A stretch of DNA of 42,586 nucleotides from an uncultured Christensenellaceae bacterium (lineage in GTDB: Bacteria; Bacillota; Clostridia; Christensenellales; UBA3700). Where the stretch lies: positions 1-42,586 of the forward strand of contig CALWBV010000012.1 of assembly GCA_944376205.1 (NCBI GenBank), given 5' to 3'. The notes beneath the pieces were generated by a model that saw only the letters and a program-made list of their open reading frames with translations, was not told the DNA's origin and did not search any database. This document shows positions 34,356 to 42,509 of this stretch, one piece after another (the stretch's first letter is position 1; each line of letters opens with the position of its first letter). A program made the position numbers and the translations under genes.

Positions 34356-34376
34356 ATTAAAGGTTATAAGGGTGTT

Positions 34377-34925
34377 ATGGGAAAAGATTCAATAGGCGAA
34401 GGAAAAGATTCAATAGGCGAAAAGATTAAAAATTTAAGAAAAACCAACAAACTTTCACAAGAAGAATTTGCAGAACAACTCGAAGTGAGCAGGCAGACCG
34501 TGTATCTTTGGGAAGCAGGCAAAGCCGTTCCCGATTGCAATAAACTCAGTTTGATTTGTAATAAATTCAAGATTGACGCAAACGATTTTTTGTGCGTATA
34601 CGAATGTCTTTGCGACGTTGCGTCACAAGATACGTTTTTTGAAAAAGACCAAAAGCAAGAAGAGATTGCCAAAGATAAACTGCACTCCGTAAAACGTTTG
34701 AAAACAGCAATCATTATTTTTGCAAGCGTAATGCTGACGATTATGTTGCTGTTGCTCATAGCGACTTTCTGTCTTACAGAAAATGTTGCGGGACTTACGC
34801 AAGCGGTCAGTTATGCATTGAATATTCAAGCAAAATTTTTTACGGCTTTGTTTAGCGTTTTGCTTGCATTGGCGGTTGTGGTTTCTTTGGTCGGTTTTAT
34901 TATGTTGAAAAAGATAAAAGCTTAA
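34377..34925 (+). CDS. XRE-family HTH regulator with two membrane helices
   Basis: 182 residues from ATG 34377, after the promoter; an in-frame TTG at 34326 is the -35 box and cannot be the start. Residues 18-70 form a Cro/CI helix-turn-helix (LRKTNKLSQEEFAEQLEVSRQTVYLWEAGKAVPD). Two C-terminal hydrophobic helices follow (AIIIFASVMLTIMLLLLIAT and FTALFSVLLALAVVVSLVGF), so the regulator is membrane-anchored. A 21-bp exact tandem duplication (34380-34400 and 34401-34421) repeats GKDSIGE at the N-terminus. It lies 11 bases upstream of a secreted protein gene that may be its partner. Confidence 0.85.
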   Translation: MGKDSIGEGKDSIGEKIKNLRKTNKLSQEEFAEQLEVSRQTVYLWEAGKAVPDCNKLSLICNKFKIDANDFLCVYECLCDVASQDTFFEKDQKQEEIAKDKLHSVKRLKTAIIIFASVMLTIMLLLLIATFCLTENVAGLTQAVSYALNIQAKFFTALFSVLLALAVVVSLVGFIMLKKIKA

Positions 34926-34936
34926 GGAGGGATACT

Positions 34937-35422
34937 ATGCTTAAATCGAAAAAATTGTTGCAAATAAACGTGGCTTTGCTTGTTATGTTGTGCATTGTAG
35001 CACTCATTTTGCCTTTGGCGGGCAATAAAGCACAGGCTGAAACTCTTTCCGAAACACAGAGCGATCAGCCTGATACGAGAGGTATTTTTACCAAATTGAC
35101 CTTGACATTGGACAGTGCGGGCGACGGCTATATTACTGCCAGCGTACGTAATGATTTTACATTGGGATATTCGACGATTCAGGTAGTCGTAGAGATATAT
35201 GCGTCGAACGAATTTTGTGAAAATTACCAAGATATGGTAAGAATGGCAAGAAAGACGACTCTCGATCTCGATATTTACGATACTTTGAGCGTTACCTGCG
35301 CAGTCGGCGGACAGCCCAGATATTGGTGTGCTTTAATGAAGTACAAACAAGATCAGAAAGATTGGGAAACCAAGGTCACTTCGATCGTATATCTTGACGG
35401 TATGGGCAATAAATTAGGCTGA
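34937..35422 (+). CDS. secreted protein of unknown function
   Basis: 161 residues. A clear signal peptide (MLKSKKLLQINVALLVMLC, then a core ending AGNKAQAE) predicts cleavage after the AQA motif at about residue 34. The mature part of about 125 residues looks beta-rich (FTKLTLTLDSAGDGYITASV, YSTIQVVVEIYAS) and has several cysteines (in NEFCENY, SVTCAV, YWCAL) that could pair. I recognise no family. An AAGGAGGG site precedes the ATG and the gene shares a transcript with the membrane-bound XRE regulator. Confidence 0.75.
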   Translation: MLKSKKLLQINVALLVMLCIVALILPLAGNKAQAETLSETQSDQPDTRGIFTKLTLTLDSAGDGYITASVRNDFTLGYSTIQVVVEIYASNEFCENYQDMVRMARKTTLDLDIYDTLSVTCAVGGQPRYWCALMKYKQDQKDWETKVTSIVYLDGMGNKLG

Positions 35423-35453
35423 TAAGTCAATCGTTTTTTAACATACAATACGC

Positions 35454-35492
35454 AAAAATACCTCACTACTAAAACTCGGTGAGGTATTTTTT
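35454..35492. terminator. bidirectional terminator
   Basis: AAAAATACCTCA (35454-35465) pairs with TGAGGTATTTTT (35480-35491) between converging genes, with T-rich sequence on both sides. Confidence 0.8.
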
Positions 35493-35514
35493 CTTTTATT
35501 AAAGAGTTGAGTTG

Positions 35515-35772
35515 TCAGTTCTTTGAAGTGGACTGATCGTCATCGTTGACGGTTGAAGAAGAAAAATCGGATGACGCTTGAAGTGAAGATTTTCTAGAGG
35601 AAAGTTTGTAGTGATTTTTCTTTACGTCTTCGAGGTAGCCTCGTGACTCGTTCAAAGTATTGCGCATCTCGTCGAGACGTACGGCTGCGGCGTCTTTGTG
35701 CCAAGCAAATGCGTTTGCGCCTTTATCGGGGTGTGCGGTTGAATGTTTTTTATTCTGTTGCTTGTCGTCCAT
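35515..35772 (-). CDS. small hydrophilic protein, unknown
   Basis: 85 residues behind a good AAAGGAG site. It has no membrane segment; it begins MDDKQQNKKHSTAHPDKGANAF, has one helical stretch (LDEMRNTLNESRGYLEDVKKN) and ends in a Ser/Asp-rich tail, suggesting a partly disordered protein. It lies 54 bases after the glucosidase gene on the same strand. No family recognised; coding potential rests on the site and the amino-acid pattern. Confidence 0.55.
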   Translation of the reverse strand: MDDKQQNKKHSTAHPDKGANAFAWHKDAAAVRLDEMRNTLNESRGYLEDVKKNHYKLSSRKSSLQASSDFSSSTVNDDDQSTSKN

Positions 35773-35826
35773 AATATTTCTCCTTTTGATTTATCGCATA
35801 ATCAAGCGGAAAATCGTGTGATGATA

Positions 35827-38283
35827 TTAATTGTTTTTGCCGTCGAGTCGCAGGAGAGTTTTGAGCGTGTTTTTTGCGCACTGTTGCATCTCTCCCAGCG
35901 TTATGCAACCTTCTTTGTCAATTGATTTGATGAGGTCTTTATACTTTTTGTATCCCCTTGTCGAATAGGTGATAGTACCCGGCATAAGAACATCGACTTG
36001 CGAGCGTATGCGGTAAGCGTTGTCATAGATTTTTTCAAATTCAGGACTTACTGATTTTCTTATCCACCAATCGGTAATGACCGTGCCGTCGAAGTTCCAC
36101 TCGCCACGCAAAACCACGGCAACGGTATCGAAGTTATAATGACACCATACGCCGTTTATTTTGTTGTAACTCGTCATGATATTTACGGGGCGGCTTTCCT
36201 TGACGCAAATCTCGAAGCCTTTGAGGTATATTTCCCGAAGCGCACGTTCGGAAACACGGCTGTCGTTGACGTTGCGCTTTACTTCCTGATTGTTGCATGC
36301 GAAATGTTTGGGGCATGCGGCTTTATTCTGACTTTGAATACCCTCCACGAAAGCGCAAGCCGTTTTGCCGCTGACGAGGGGATCTTCCGAATAATATTCG
36401 AAGTTACGTCCGCACAGAGGATTGCGGTGTATGTTCATACCTGCGCCCAAAAGGACGTCGGTATTGTAATGAGCCATTTCTTCACCGACTTTGGAATATA
36501 GTTTTTTTACGAGATCTGGGTCCCAACAGCATGCCAGCGCAGTTCCGCAGGGGAGCAAAGCATTATAGTGTCCTATACGTATTCCGGCAGGTCCGTCGGT
36601 AGTGATTACCGCACGCACGCCTTTATCCTCGAGGGATTTTATTATTCCGCCGTAAGCGCCTGCGTTTCCTGCAACGCCTTGAGGAGCGTTCATGCAGCCG
36701 TAACCTCTCGTGAGGGCTTGCAATTCTTCGTTGTCAAGCACGGCAACGAAATCGTCGAGAGAGAGTTTTCCGCCTAGTACGTCCTTGAAGTTTTCTCCTT
36801 TATATTCTTTGCGGGGCAAGGGAGAGGGAAGAGAATCGGTGATTCTTTTTTTGAGATTGTACTGCGCACAGGGTACGTCTTGATATGAGACAGAGAATTT
36901 GCCTTCGGATTCAACGGCTTTCATACGCTTGAAGGGATTTTGCACTTTGCATACAGGCGTATGAGTCGAAATTACTTTGTCTTTATCGAGAGTATATTTT
37001 CCCGCAACATTAGCAGCACGCACGCTGTTGCCTGCAAAAAATACGTAATCGCCCTTTTCGAGTACATACGAAAACCTGTTGCCGCTGTCGCCCGAATCGT
37101 CGTATGACGAATACGCATAGTCGGTGCAAGCGAGTTTTAGAGTCTCGCTTTCATCGGGGCGGAGAAGTTTTGTCTTTGCGAATGCGACAAGACTTCTGGC
37201 GGCTTTCCCTAATTTGCCCTGCGGTGCATTGACGTAAAGTTGAACGGTTTCTCTGCCGTCGCATTTGCCGACGTTTGTTACCTCTACACTCACGTTTATA
37301 CCGTCCTTGGTCTTTTTGAATTCAAGCGGCTTAATATCGAAATCCGTATAAGAGAGTCCGAAGCCGAAAGGATAGAGAACTTTGTCTTTTGCAAATGTTT
37401 CGAAATAGCGGTAGCCGACAAATATGTCCTCTCTGTATTCGTTGTATTCCTGTCCGCCGAAACAGCCTGCCGACGGATAATCTTCATAATTCCTTGCGAT
37501 AGTATCGGTGAGCTTTCCCGAAGGATTTACGGCGCCCGTAAGGATATCTGCAAGCGAGTTTCCGCTTTCCATGCCGCCTTGCCAAGCATAGACGATTGCG
37601 GAAATTTTGTCGCGGTATTTTTCGGTGTAGGACATATCCATGACGTTGCCTGCGTCTATTATCAGCACCGTTTTTTTGAAATTGGCGGTGACGGTATCGA
37701 GCATTGCCGTTTCGTCGTCGGTCAGGTAATAGCTTCCTTTAGTCAGAGTGTTTTCTCTGTCTTCGCCTGCGGCACGTCCTATAACGACCAAAGCCACGTC
37801 GTTTTTCTCCGCCGCTTCTTTTACGAGTTGAGAGCAAACAGGAGCTTCGGGATAACTCATAGGCCAATGGCCCCACCAGCCGTCGTTGGGCTGATTCTTG
37901 GGTATTGAGCGCCATTGTTTGTAATATTTTTTTACGTTTTCGTCGAGCGTAACGAATCCGTCGGCTTGCGCTTTATCGAGCGCTTCGACAAGATTTATTT
38001 TATAGGGAGCGTTTACGTTTCCGCCGCTGCCGTAACCTACATAAAACCAATCATATTGACATCTTCCGAAAACAGCGATATTGACTTTGTTTTGCAAGGG
38101 GAGCACGCCGTCGTTTTTGAGCAATACGATGCCGTCGGCGCCTGCCTGACGTATAAGATCTCCGATTCCGGGCGTAACGTATCTTTCTCCTACAGCGACG
38201 TTTTCTTCCTGCATAAGTCCGTTGCCGGTAAATCTGTCGCTTATCTTTTTGATGAGTTTTTCGATAGCCTTTTTAATACCCAT
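35827..38283 (-). CDS. glycoside hydrolase family 3, domain-permuted beta-glucosidase
   Basis: 818 residues from ATG 38283 (AAGGAG site). The usual GH3 order is reversed. The alpha/beta sandwich domain comes first (GADGIVLLKNDGVLPL, GRCQYDWFYVGYGSGG, VIDAGNVMD-type segments), then a fibronectin-like domain (YPFGFGLSYTDFDIKPLEF). The (beta/alpha)8 barrel is last, with TTDGPAGIR, KHFACNNQE, SERALREIYLKGFE and the nucleophile aspartate in VITDWW. This order is known from Ruminococcus albus and Butyrivibrio beta-glucosidases. There is no signal peptide, so it probably splits imported beta-linked oligosaccharides in the cytoplasm. Confidence 0.92.
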   Translation of the reverse strand: MGIKKAIEKLIKKISDRFTGNGLMQEENVAVGERYVTPGIGDLIRQAGADGIVLLKNDGVLPLQNKVNIAVFGRCQYDWFYVGYGSGGNVNAPYKINLVEALDKAQADGFVTLDENVKKYYKQWRSIPKNQPNDGWWGHWPMSYPEAPVCSQLVKEAAEKNDVALVVIGRAAGEDRENTLTKGSYYLTDDETAMLDTVTANFKKTVLIIDAGNVMDMSYTEKYRDKISAIVYAWQGGMESGNSLADILTGAVNPSGKLTDTIARNYEDYPSAGCFGGQEYNEYREDIFVGYRYFETFAKDKVLYPFGFGLSYTDFDIKPLEFKKTKDGINVSVEVTNVGKCDGRETVQLYVNAPQGKLGKAARSLVAFAKTKLLRPDESETLKLACTDYAYSSYDDSGDSGNRFSYVLEKGDYVFFAGNSVRAANVAGKYTLDKDKVISTHTPVCKVQNPFKRMKAVESEGKFSVSYQDVPCAQYNLKKRITDSLPSPLPRKEYKGENFKDVLGGKLSLDDFVAVLDNEELQALTRGYGCMNAPQGVAGNAGAYGGIIKSLEDKGVRAVITTDGPAGIRIGHYNALLPCGTALACCWDPDLVKKLYSKVGEEMAHYNTDVLLGAGMNIHRNPLCGRNFEYYSEDPLVSGKTACAFVEGIQSQNKAACPKHFACNNQEVKRNVNDSRVSERALREIYLKGFEICVKESRPVNIMTSYNKINGVWCHYNFDTVAVVLRGEWNFDGTVITDWWIRKSVSPEFEKIYDNAYRIRSQVDVLMPGTITYSTRGYKKYKDLIKSIDKEGCITLGEMQQCAKNTLKTLLRLDGKNN

Positions 38284-38370
38284 AATTACTCCTTGCGTAC
38301 ACGTGAATTGCAATTTTTATTGACTTTTCTAAAATTATTTTTTTATGCAATTGTGTTGTCTGCTGTTTTT

Positions 38371-38399
38371 ATAATAACAAAACATCGGCTTGCAGTCAA
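38371..38399 (-). promoter_or_regulatory. promoter of the GH3 gene
   Basis: Minus strand TTGACT (38399-38394), 17 bases, TATTAT (38376-38371). The leader is about 80 nt. Confidence 0.7.
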
Positions 38400-38447
38400 T
38401 ATACATATCAATGTAGTATGAAGATATCACGTGTATTATAACAGATA

Positions 38448-38476
38448 TTGTTTTTTGCAACAGGTTGATATATAAT
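38448..38476 (+). promoter_or_regulatory. promoter of the phosphoesterase gene
   Basis: TTGTTT (38448-38453), 17 bases, TATAAT (38471-38476). The leader is short, with AAAGGGG as the ribosome binding site. Confidence 0.6.
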
Positions 38477-38505
38477 TATACATATACAGTGTCAAAGGGG
38501 TAGCA

Positions 38506-39210
38506 ATGGATTACTGCATATCTGATATACACGGCGAATACGGCATGCTTTGTCGGTTATTGGAAAAAATAAATTTTTCTAAAGACGACCGTCTGTTTGT
38601 CCTAGGAGATATGATCGATAAAGGCAGGGATTCGGTAAGAGTGCTCAAACTTTTATCGTCAATGTCCAACGTGTATTGCATACAAGGAAATCACGAATAC
38701 GATTTTATAAAATATTATCACTCTCTTATGCAAAGCGCTCAAGACTATGACGAGGTGCTCAAAAAGTTGAAAGCATGCTTTCCTTATGACGGGGATTTGC
38801 TTGATTGGGAAACTGTCGATTGGCTTGAAGGCTTGCCATATTATATCGAGACTGAAGACTTTATCGGAGTACATGCGGGCATTCCGTTAAAAGACAATAT
38901 ACCAGTTGCGTTAGATGAAGTTTTGCCCGAAGAATTTGTATATGACAGAGTATTCAAGGAAGATTATGTCCTGCCCGAGGCAGATAAATGTATAGTTTTC
39001 GGACATACCCCCACAAGATTTATAACGGGCAAAGACAATTGTATTTTTTATCCTAAAAATCCCGGGTTGCAGAGCAATAGCGATATTAAGGATTTTTGCA
39101 AGATTCACATCGATTCGGGAGTGTATTTGAGCGGAGTTTTGTCCGCCGTCAGAATTAATGACTGCAAAGAGATTGCGATAACTCATTTTGGAGAAAAAAT
39201 CGACGAGTGA
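38506..39210 (+). CDS. PPP-family metallophosphoesterase (PrpE/ApaH-like)
   Basis: 234 residues. The dinuclear-metal motifs are in standard order: DIHGEYGML, LGDMIDKGRDSVRVL, CIQGNHEYDFI, VHAGIPL and VFGHTPT, with a late HIDSG. This is the calcineurin-like fold of bacterial Ser/Thr phosphatases and diadenosine-tetraphosphate hydrolases. The substrate cannot be decided from sequence. It is monocistronic, divergent from the GH3 gene. Confidence 0.88.
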   Translation: MDYCISDIHGEYGMLCRLLEKINFSKDDRLFVLGDMIDKGRDSVRVLKLLSSMSNVYCIQGNHEYDFIKYYHSLMQSAQDYDEVLKKLKACFPYDGDLLDWETVDWLEGLPYYIETEDFIGVHAGIPLKDNIPVALDEVLPEEFVYDRVFKEDYVLPEADKCIVFGHTPTRFITGKDNCIFYPKNPGLQSNSDIKDFCKIHIDSGVYLSGVLSAVRINDCKEIAITHFGEKIDE

Positions 39211-39226
39211 TTTCGTCGAACCGTAA

Positions 39227-39258
39227 AAAGACAGCTTCTCGATTAAATCTGTCTTTAT
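39227..39258 (+). terminator. weak terminator
   Basis: AAAGACAG (39227-39234) pairs with CTGTCTTT (39249-39256) around a long loop, with few further T. Confidence 0.45.
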
Positions 39259-39269
39259 TATTGTATCTG

Positions 39270-39857
39270 TCAATTCTTGGAGAACATGTCTTCTTCCAGG
39301 AGTCTGATTTTTTCTTTAAGTTTTTCGTTTTCTTCTTTGAGGCTTAAGTTTTCTGCAATCATGTCGATAAGTTCTGACGAGCGTTCGATTTCTTCGAGTT
39401 TGGTTTCGAAATATTTGATATCTTCTTCGTCTGCTCCGTCTAATGTTTGTACAATTTTTTCAAAGTTGAATTTGGGTGCAACTTCGTATTTTTTCATGAC
39501 CGAATCGCATCTTTTTGCAAGATCTTGGATTTTTTCGTTGTTTGCAGCAAGTTTTTCTATCATTTCGTCATAGACATCGAAAACAGCGTTTATTTTTTCT
39601 TCGTCATTGATCATTTTAACAACGCAATCGTCAAAGTCTTCGTTAGGACATATTTCGAAAACTATCGCTTCATTCTCCTCAAACCCTTCCATTTTATCAA
39701 TAGGCAAAAGTATGGTATAAAACCCTTTATCCCCTCCGAGGTTTATGTTGGCAACCTGTTCGAATTTTATTTCCTCTCCGTTTTCGTCCTGCAACGTTAT
39801 AGGCTCTTTGTTTTCGGGATTAAGCAAAATATCCAATAAGGTCTGTTTTTCTGCCAT
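39270..39857 (-). CDS. DUF1292 protein with coiled-coil C-terminus
   Basis: 195 residues. ITLQDENGEEIKFEQVANI, YTILLPIDKMEGFEENEAIVFEI and INDEEKINAVFDVYDEM match the DUF1292 family of small Bacillota proteins of unknown function, in which the short domain often ends the chain. Here a coiled coil of about 90 residues (KLEEIERSSELIDMIAENL, LKEENEKLKEKIRLLEEDM) follows, suggesting dimerisation. It has its own perfect promoter and an ACGGAG-type site. Confidence 0.85.
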   Translation of the reverse strand: MAEKQTLLDILLNPENKEPITLQDENGEEIKFEQVANINLGGDKGFYTILLPIDKMEGFEENEAIVFEICPNEDFDDCVVKMINDEEKINAVFDVYDEMIEKLAANNEKIQDLAKRCDSVMKKYEVAPKFNFEKIVQTLDGADEEDIKYFETKLEEIERSSELIDMIAENLSLKEENEKLKEKIRLLEEDMFSKN

Positions 39858-39897
39858 AAAACATATCTCCGTTTGTTTATATCTAATTTATATCTAT

Positions 39898-39926
39898 ATT
39901 ATATTGGATCGGTATAGATATGTCAA
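39898..39926 (-). promoter_or_regulatory. perfect promoter of the DUF1292 gene
   Basis: Minus strand TTGACA (39926-39921), 17 bases, TATAAT (39903-39898). Confidence 0.85.
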
Positions 39927-39998
39927 TCCGATATCTTAAAGCGAAGATTGTATGCGACAACAGAAAAACTCGAAGTACAATAATTTAAGCTATATTTA

Positions 39999-40027
39999 TT
40001 GACGGGAGGTGAAGAAAAATATATAAT
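39999..40027 (+). promoter_or_regulatory. promoter of the 40124 gene
   Basis: TTGACG (39999-40004), 17 bases, TATAAT (40022-40027). Transcription should begin near 40034, directly at the hairpin described next. Confidence 0.75.
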
Positions 40028-40036
40028 CAATATTGA

Positions 40037-40084
40037 TATAAAGACGTCGGGTTTTTGCAAGGCGGAATGCCGAGGGTCTTTATA
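40037..40084 (+). promoter_or_regulatory. structured 5' leader hairpin
   Basis: TATAAAGAC (40037-40045) pairs perfectly with GTCTTTATA (40076-40084). Inside, TCGG can pair with CCGA and GGC with GCC around GGAAT. There is no T run, so it is not a terminator. It sits at the very 5' end of the transcript and 39 bases before the ATG. No known riboswitch class is recognised. Confidence 0.45.
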
Positions 40085-40123
40085 AGTTGGATAAGTATTT
40101 CGGGATAAAGGGTTATATGAAGA

Positions 40124-40894
40124 ATGGCAGAGTGCTTTGGAATGTCAGGAAATTTTAGTTTTTATATTGGATGTATATACGTTGCCGTATTTGCAGGGAT
40201 AGTCGGAATATCAACGGTTTTTTACAGGAAAAAGAGATTTGAAAAATACGGATATGTATATAAAAAACTGGGGTGCAATATAAAGAATATACCCTATTTT
40301 CTAAAGGACTGTAAGAAAGCTGCGTTTGTTTATGAAAACAGCGAAGCAGTTAAGAATATTTTAGAGCTTAATAAAAAGTACATACCATATTTGAATTTTA
40401 TTAATGATAAAAATAATTATTATTATTTTTGCAAATCGAAAAGACAATTTGACACACTCAATGATTATAAAATAGCAAAGGATATTATAATTAACAATAT
40501 AGAAAATTTAAGATATAATATATCAAGTGCGAAGGCAAACAAGCTTATTTATGAAGATTATCTTCGAGAAGTTGAAAGACTCAAAACATTTAAAGCGCCG
40601 GAACAAATCAAAAACATTCCTCTATTGAAAATGGATCCCCTTGTTTTTTCATTGATAGAAAAAGAGGAGGTTGCGTGCGCAATCATTAGCAAGCCCGTAA
40701 CGAGTATAGATTTTATTCTGAACATATCGTATACATCACCAAAAGGAAGAAATCACTATTCCAGAAAATTTTTGCTGATTCACGATGAAGTCAAAGGAAT
40801 TATATCGTTGATAGAGGAAAACCTTGCGTCTGAACATAAAATCAAGAGCGGAAACGGAGCAGAAGAGACAGACGAGGTTTTATCTAAAAATTAA
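40124..40894 (+). CDS. single-pass membrane protein, unknown
   Basis: 256 residues. One N-terminal helix (FYIGCIYVAVFAGIVGISTVFY) followed by basic residues (RKKRFEKYGY) predicts an anchor with the bulk in the cytoplasm. The soluble part is helical and Lys/Asn/Tyr-rich (ILELNKKYIPYLNFINDKNN, YLREVERLKTFKAPEQI), with a possible beta region near the end (VACAIISKPVTSIDFILNISY). No family recognised. The ribosome binding site is weak, and ATG 40142 is an alternative start. A strong terminator follows. Confidence 0.7.
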   Translation: MAECFGMSGNFSFYIGCIYVAVFAGIVGISTVFYRKKRFEKYGYVYKKLGCNIKNIPYFLKDCKKAAFVYENSEAVKNILELNKKYIPYLNFINDKNNYYYFCKSKRQFDTLNDYKIAKDIIINNIENLRYNISSAKANKLIYEDYLREVERLKTFKAPEQIKNIPLLKMDPLVFSLIEKEEVACAIISKPVTSIDFILNISYTSPKGRNHYSRKFLLIHDEVKGIISLIEENLASEHKIKSGNGAEETDEVLSKN

Positions 40895-40988
40895 TGACAA
40901 AGTACAGCGGAAATGAAATAAGATTCAAATTGTCGTGGTAAGAGTGGATTTTTCTCATCTTCTGTCAACTCACAATCTAGCTCTTACA

Positions 40989-41029
40989 AAAATAACAAGA
41001 CAAAAATTATTTTGTCTTGTTATTTTTTA
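40989..41029 (+). terminator. strong intrinsic terminator
   Basis: AATAACAAGACAAAA (40991-41005) pairs with TTTTGTCTTGTTATT (41010-41024), followed by a T-rich tail. Confidence 0.88.
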
Positions 41030-41094
41030 TTACCTGAATAAGCTTGTTAATGAACACATTATCGTTATTCTCTTTTTTGGAGAATACAAAAATA

Positions 41095-41123
41095 TTGGTA
41101 AAAAAGGTGTTTTGTGTTAAGAT
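41095..41123 (+). promoter_or_regulatory. promoter of the second XRE gene
   Basis: TTGGTA (41095-41100), 17 bases, TAAGAT (41118-41123) with TGTG just before it. The leader is about 20 nt with an AAAGGAGG site. Confidence 0.6.
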
Positions 41124-41151
41124 AAACATACAACACCAAAGGAGGAATGTT

Positions 41152-42249
41152 ATGTTTGCTAAAAATATGCAATATCTCAGGGGGCTGAAGGGCTTGACTC
41201 AAAAACAGCTTGCGGACGCTTTGTTTGTTTCAGACAAGACTGTAAGCAAGTGGGAGACAGGTTTGACCGAACCGAATATAGATATGCTCAAACAAATAAG
41301 CCGTTATTTCGATATATCTGTTGACGATTTGGTAGCTAAAGACTTGTCGTTGGCGGATATGACTCAAAAGGCAAAATGCAGATATTCAAAGGACATCAAG
41401 AAAATCATAGCCATAAATATGGCAGTGATAATAGGATATCTCTTGTCGTTGGTACTTTATGTCGGACTTAGCGAGGAAAAATACAATTATCTCGGCCAAG
41501 GCAAAATTTATGTGGGTATAGTATTGTATTTCGTAATAGCCATAATAAGTTGGATCTTCTTGTATATAGTGTTTAGCGGTATGTGGAAAAGCCTTGACAA
41601 AACCAATATTGTCGAGCGGAAAAGCTTTTTCAAAGCACTGTTTTTGTCAATTGCGCTTTTGTTGTATACGGCGTGCAACACTTTATTCGGTGAACACAAC
41701 ATATACAATATGACCAGCAATATTCCATACACGATGGGTATGACTCTGTTTTGCGGATTGCTGATAGTATTGATTTGTTCAGAATGTTATATGAATTTTG
41801 TTTACAAAGACAAGACTGTCAGAAATTGTACTGTGTACACAATCATGCAGACTTTGACGTCAGTAGTTTTGATACCGACAACATTATATCTATATAGTAA
41901 CGGGAGCGTCGCAGACGCATCAGATCCTGATATAACTCAAGCTGTTCTGGATCAGGCATACAAATATCAGCAATATGCGGTTGCGATTGAAGTTGTATTG
42001 GGCATTTTGCTTGTCGTCTTGCCGCTTGTCTATTGGCTTATAAAAGACAAAAAGTTTGACGGTATAAGCTTTGCTCACATATTAAAGAATTTTGTAACGA
42101 ATACGGTATTAAGCATATCGGCATTTTTGATAAACGAATCCTATATCGACCAAAAGCTTATATGGATATATCTGGCAGTATTTTTGTTGAATGCTATATA
42201 TTATATCGTGTTGTTCAAATTGCACAAAAAAAGATATTCTTTGGATTGA
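41152..42249 (+). CDS. XRE-family HTH regulator fused to a multi-pass membrane domain
   Basis: 365 residues from ATG 41152, chosen for its AAAGGAGG site; upstream in-frame codons lie in the promoter. Residues 1-65 are a Cro/CI helix-turn-helix (LRGLKGLTQKQLADALFVSDKTVSKWETGLTEPN). From about residue 85 there are roughly eight membrane helices (for example IIAINMAVIIGYLLSLVLYVG, VLYFVIAIISWIFLYIVF, VVLGILLVVLPLVYWLI). Such proteins probably sense a membrane or envelope signal and hold the DNA-binding domain at the membrane. No partner gene is adjacent. Confidence 0.85.
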   Translation: MFAKNMQYLRGLKGLTQKQLADALFVSDKTVSKWETGLTEPNIDMLKQISRYFDISVDDLVAKDLSLADMTQKAKCRYSKDIKKIIAINMAVIIGYLLSLVLYVGLSEEKYNYLGQGKIYVGIVLYFVIAIISWIFLYIVFSGMWKSLDKTNIVERKSFFKALFLSIALLLYTACNTLFGEHNIYNMTSNIPYTMGMTLFCGLLIVLICSECYMNFVYKDKTVRNCTVYTIMQTLTSVVLIPTTLYLYSNGSVADASDPDITQAVLDQAYKYQQYAVAIEVVLGILLVVLPLVYWLIKDKKFDGISFAHILKNFVTNTVLSISAFLINESYIDQKLIWIYLAVFLLNAIYYIVLFKLHKKRYSLD

Positions 42250-42269
42250 CAAAATTCAATACCCTTCAA

Positions 42270-42316
42270 AAAAATACATCTTCGAAGCAAATCTTTGAGG
42301 GTGTATTTTTATTTTT
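42270..42316 (+). terminator. long intrinsic terminator
   Basis: 42270-42287 pairs with 42293-42310 along about 18 positions with a few G-U pairs, around CAAAT, ending in a T-rich tract. Confidence 0.85.
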
Positions 42317-42335
42317 ATCACACAACAGAAAAATA

Positions 42336-42365
42336 GCGGAACCGTGTGTTCAAACACGATTCCGC
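42336..42365. repeat. hairpin preceding repeat copy 1
   Basis: GCGGAA (42336-42341) pairs with TTCCGC (42360-42365) and CGTGT with ACACG inside. No T run follows; the direct repeat begins two bases later. Confidence 0.65.
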
Positions 42366-42366
42366 T

Positions 42367-42443
42367 TGGCAGAGAGTGAGGGATTTGTAAGGAGCGGAGC
42401 GACGGAATAGCGAGCAAGCGGGTAGCGTCTAGTGTGAGCGTCA
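42367..42443. repeat. 77-bp direct repeat, copy 1, with tRNA 3' end
   Basis: Identical to 42510-42586. Its first 20 bases read on the minus strand as the end of a tRNA: T-stem CCCTC, acceptor strand ACTCTCT, discriminator G and CCA. The other 57 bases (GGAGCGGAGCGACGG and on) are not tRNA-like. A G discriminator fits a serine tRNA. No complete tRNA is present. Confidence 0.85.
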
Positions 42444-42478
42444 CGTCATTTCGGTGCTCACGAACTCTCGCAAAAAGA

Positions 42479-42506
42479 AATAGGACACAATTTTTTGTGT
42501 CCTATT
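42479..42506. repeat. hairpin preceding repeat copy 2
   Basis: AATAGGACACAA (42479-42490) pairs perfectly with TTGTGTCCTATT (42495-42506) around TTTT. The sequence differs from the first hairpin, but the position before the repeat is the same. Confidence 0.7.
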
Positions 42507-42509
42507 CTA

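Noticed and set aside
34326..34376. TTG 34326 as start of the first XRE gene
   Set aside because: This TTGACA is the -35 box of a good promoter; ATG 34377 follows the predicted transcription start.
42367..42443. A tRNA gene at the right end
   Set aside because: Only the last 20 nt of a tRNA are present; the anticodon arm, D arm and 5' acceptor strand are missing.
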